Below the pieces are notes generated by a model. The model saw only the letters and a list, made by a program, of their open reading frames with translations. It had not been told where the DNA came from and made no database searches. A program made the translations under genes and the position numbers. From DASUAS01 sp963819475 (lineage in GTDB: Bacteria; Actinomycetota; Acidimicrobiia; IMCC26256; DASPTH01), in NCBI GenBank assembly GCA_963819475.1, contig CAWFWE010000002.1, forward strand, positions 62,001 through 126,000: a stretch of DNA of 64,000 bases, written 5' to 3'. This document shows, piece by piece, positions 61,736 through 64,000 of this stretch (positions within the stretch are counted from its first letter, which is position 1; every line of letters starts with the position of its first letter).

Positions 61736-61741
61736 TAGCCT
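61736..61741 (+). promoter_or_regulatory. Putative -10 box of leaderless fbiC transcript
   Basis: TAGCCT ends 7 nt before ATG 61749, with no Shine-Dalgarno sequence before the ATG. It is the same arrangement as at gcvP, DUF2007 and the glycosyltransferase. Confidence 0.45.
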
Positions 61742-61748
61742 CCCGCAC

Positions 61749-64000
61749 ATGGCCGCGATCGTCGACCACGGTGTCGACCCGACCGTCGACGTCGAGGCGT
61801 TGCTCGACGCGCCCGTCGCCGAGCTCGTGGAGCGCGCCGCGGCGCGCCGCGACGCCGCCCACGGGGCGCGGGTCACCTTCTCGCCCAAGGTGTTCATCCC
61901 GCTCACCATGCTTTGTCGCGACAAGTGCGGGTACTGCACCTTCGCCAAGCCGCCCGCGCACGTGGTGTCGCCCTACCTGGAGCTCGACGAGGTGGTGGCC
62001 ATCGCGCGGCGCGGCGCCGAGCTCGGCTGCCACGAGGCGCTCTTCACCCTGGGCGAGGCGCCCGAAGCCCGCTACTCCGATGCCGCCGCCTGGTTGGCCG
62101 ACCGGGGGTACGCCTCGACGGTCGACTACCTCGTCGCCGCGGCCGGGGTCGTGCTCACCGAGACCGGACTGCTCCCCCACGCCAACGCCGGGGCGCTCAC
62201 CGAGGACGAGCTGGTGCGGCTCCGGGCGGTGTCGCCGTCGCAGGGGATGATGATCGAGACCCTGGCCGCCCGTCTCGGTGAACCGGGCGGCCCGCACGCC
62301 GGCGCCCCCGACAAGACCCCGGAGCGACGGCTAGCCACGCTGGAGGCCGCGGGTCGCGCCCGGGTGCCGTTCACCACCGGGATCCTGGTCGGCATCGGCG
62401 AGACCCGGGCCGAGCGGCTCGAGGCGCTCCTCGCCATCGCCGCCGCCCACGAGCGCCACGGCCACGTGCAGGAGGTGATCGTCCAGAACTTCCTGCCCAA
62501 GCCGGGTACGTCGATGTGGCGCGCGCCCGCGTGCGACGGGGACGAGTTCCTCTGGACCATCGCCGCCGCCCGGCTGGTGTTGGACCCGTCGATCCACCTG
62601 CAGGCGCCGCCCAACCTGTCCGAGCCCGACGACCTCGCGTCGTTGGTGGCGGCCGGGATCGACGACTGGGGCGGCGTCTCGCCCGTCACCCCCGACCACG
62701 TGAACCCCGAGCGACCGTGGCCCCAGCTCGACGTGCTGCGCCGCGCCACCGAGGCCGCGGGCAAGACGCTCGCGCCGCGCCTCACCGTGTACTCCGAGTA
62801 CGTGCGCGACGGCGACCGCTGGCTGCACGACGACGTGCGCTTCGCGGTGCGCTGCGCATCCGACCTCGAGGGCCTGGCGCGCGACGACGCCTGGGCCGCG
62901 GGCGGCGGGGCCGCGCCTCCCGCGCTGCTCCCGGCGCCGGTGCCGCCGGGCTGGACGGCCCGGGCCCGCACTCCGGTGGGCGAGGTGCTCGACGGCGTCC
63001 TCACCGGCGAGGAGGTCGACGTCGACGAGATCGTCACGCTGCTCGGGGCGCGCGGTCCCGACTTCCTCGAGGTCGCCGCGGTCGCCGACCAGCTCCGGCG
63101 CGACACGGTGGGTGACCCGGTCACGTTCGTCCGCAACCGGAACATCAACTACACCAACGTGTGCACGTTCAAGTGCAGGTTCTGCGCGTTCTCGAAAGGT
63201 CCGCTCTCGCTGAACCTCCGCGGCTCGCCCTACCTCCTCGACCACGAGGAGATCCAGCGTCGTGTCCTGGAAGCGGTCGACTGCGGCGCCACCGAGGTGT
63301 GCCTGCAGGGTGGCATCCACCCCGACTTCGACGGCAACTACTACCTCTCGGTGGCGCGCGCGGTGAAGGAGGTCGCGCCGCAGATCCACGTCCACGGCTT
63401 CACCGCGCTCGAGGTCACCGAGGGCGCCCGCCGTCTGGGCATGCCCTTGCGCGACTACCTGGTTGCGGCGAAGGACGCCGGCCTGGCCACGCTCCCCGGC
63501 ACCGCGGCCGAGATCCTCGACGACGAGGTGCGGGCCGTCATCTGCCCCGACAAGATCGACACCGAAGAGTGGCTCGACGCCCACCGCACCGCGCACTCGG
63601 TCGGGTTGCGTTCGAACGTCACCATCATGTTCGGGCACGTGGAGCGGCCGGAGCACATCGCCCGCCACCTCGTACGCACGCGCGACGTCCAGAAGGAGAC
63701 CGGCGGCTTCACCGAGTTCGTGCCGCTGCCGTTCGTGCACATGGCCACTCCGATCTTCCTGCAGCACAAAGCGCGGCGGGGGCCCACGATGCGCGAGGTG
63801 CTGCTCGTGCACGCGGTCGGCCGCATCGCGTACCGGAACTGGATCGACAACGTGCAGGTGTCGTGGGTGAAGACGGGCGTCACCGGTGCCCGCCAGGCGC
63901 TCCAGGCCGGGTGCAACGACCTCGGCGGCACCCTGATGGACGAGAACATCTCGCGGGCCGCGGGCGCCAGCCACGGGCAGGAGCTCGACGAGTCCGAGCT
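61749..64000 (+). CDS. fbiC: FO synthase FbiC (CofG-CofH fusion), 3' end outside window
   Basis: A bifunctional radical SAM enzyme that makes the deazaflavin FO, the chromophore of coenzyme F420, from tyrosine and a flavin-pathway intermediate. The frame is open to the right edge (750 residues, of about 800-850 expected). The N-terminal CofG half has CRDKCGYC (Cys56, Cys60, Cys63); the CofH half has CTFKCRFC (Cys472, Cys476, Cys479), both CxxxCxxC radical SAM clusters. The fusion is typical of actinobacteria, whereas CofG and CofH are separate in archaea. ATG 61749 lies 7 nt after TAGCCT, so the message is probably leaderless. Many F420-dependent enzymes would be expected in this genome. Confidence 0.96.
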   Translation, partial: MAAIVDHGVDPTVDVEALLDAPVAELVERAAARRDAAHGARVTFSPKVFIPLTMLCRDKCGYCTFAKPPAHVVSPYLELDEVVAIARRGAELGCHEALFTLGEAPEARYSDAAAWLADRGYASTVDYLVAAAGVVLTETGLLPHANAGALTEDELVRLRAVSPSQGMMIETLAARLGEPGGPHAGAPDKTPERRLATLEAAGRARVPFTTGILVGIGETRAERLEALLAIAAAHERHGHVQEVIVQNFLPKPGTSMWRAPACDGDEFLWTIAAARLVLDPSIHLQAPPNLSEPDDLASLVAAGIDDWGGVSPVTPDHVNPERPWPQLDVLRRATEAAGKTLAPRLTVYSEYVRDGDRWLHDDVRFAVRCASDLEGLARDDAWAAGGGAAPPALLPAPVPPGWTARARTPVGEVLDGVLTGEEVDVDEIVTLLGARGPDFLEVAAVADQLRRDTVGDPVTFVRNRNINYTNVCTFKCRFCAFSKGPLSLNLRGSPYLLDHEEIQRRVLEAVDCGATEVCLQGGIHPDFDGNYYLSVARAVKEVAPQIHVHGFTALEVTEGARRLGMPLRDYLVAAKDAGLATLPGTAAEILDDEVRAVICPDKIDTEEWLDAHRTAHSVGLRSNVTIMFGHVERPEHIARHLVRTRDVQKETGGFTEFVPLPFVHMATPIFLQHKARRGPTMREVLLVHAVGRIAYRNWIDNVQVSWVKTGVTGARQALQAGCNDLGGTLMDENISRAAGASHGQELDESE

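Overview
The window is a very high-GC chromosome segment from an actinobacterium. A complete Pup-proteasome locus (mpa, dop, pup, prcB, prcA, pafA, pafB, pafC) together with an fbiC coenzyme F420 gene points to Actinomycetota. The gene order echoes two Mycobacterium tuberculosis blocks, as I remember them: MerR/DUF151/MerR/gcvP (Rv1828-Rv1832 region) and trmI/mpa/dop/pup/prcBA/pafABC/tatAC/helY (Rv2118c-Rv2092c region). Interleaved non-mycobacterial genes and the lack of mycobacterial hallmarks suggest a deep-branching lineage such as Acidimicrobiia. That placement is an inference.

Layout. 1-7.1 kb: a 5'-truncated FtsR-like MerR regulator, a PRPP-binding phosphoribosyltransferase, a DUF151 nuclease-like protein, a second MerR, a PD-(D/E)XK-like protein, gcvT and gcvP. 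7-17 kb: Dyp peroxidase, an orphan branched-chain-type binding protein, an esterase, TetR, GYD protein, a secreted protein, an amidohydrolase, two acyl-CoA dehydrogenases, NUDIX and GNAT (lipid or xenobiotic catabolism). 17.7-23.4 kb: TSUP permease, lnt, DUF4193, a 493-nt gap with strong RNA-like structure, a double-domain ThyX-like protein and a degenerate lipid kinase. 23.4-44 kb: helY, tatC, tatA, lepB, then the pupylation/proteasome genes with pafBC. 44-50.5 kb: ferredoxin, MarP-like protease, trmI, a TtuA-like tRNA thiolase with a ubiquitin-like TtuB partner, small membrane proteins and a PBP4-type carboxypeptidase. 50.5-56 kb: NDP-forming acyl-CoA synthetase subunits, an AMP-forming ligase, a glycosyltransferase and a FIST protein. 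56-64 kb: transketolase, transaldolase, 6-phosphogluconolactonase, a methyltransferase-DNA glycosylase fusion, a SnoaL protein and fbiC, which is cut by the right edge.

The most striking feature is a set of short dispersed repeats placed exactly at gene junctions. Units of 56, 89 and 62 nt (all one less than a multiple of three) begin at a start codon, encode a 19-30 residue peptide, and end so that their stop codon overlaps the next start (GTGA, ATGA or TGATG). Single or triple tandem copies therefore lengthen an operon junction while keeping stop/start translational coupling. Each carries a strong hairpin; in the 62/63-nt family the hairpin arms co-vary between copies and the element is read in three different frames, so the nucleic-acid structure rather than the peptide is conserved. 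The behaviour matches what is known of mycobacterial MIRUs at DTGA sites, but the sequences form their own families and one family also extends coding sequences in frame.

Six genes (gcvT, gcvP, helY, an AMP-ligase, the glycosylase fusion and an HNH endonuclease) carry single-base indels, mostly in homopolymers or GC-rich runs. Housekeeping genes are hit, so residual sequencing error is the likeliest cause. Several genes have a TANCCT-type -10 box 6-7 nt before the start codon, suggesting leaderless transcripts.
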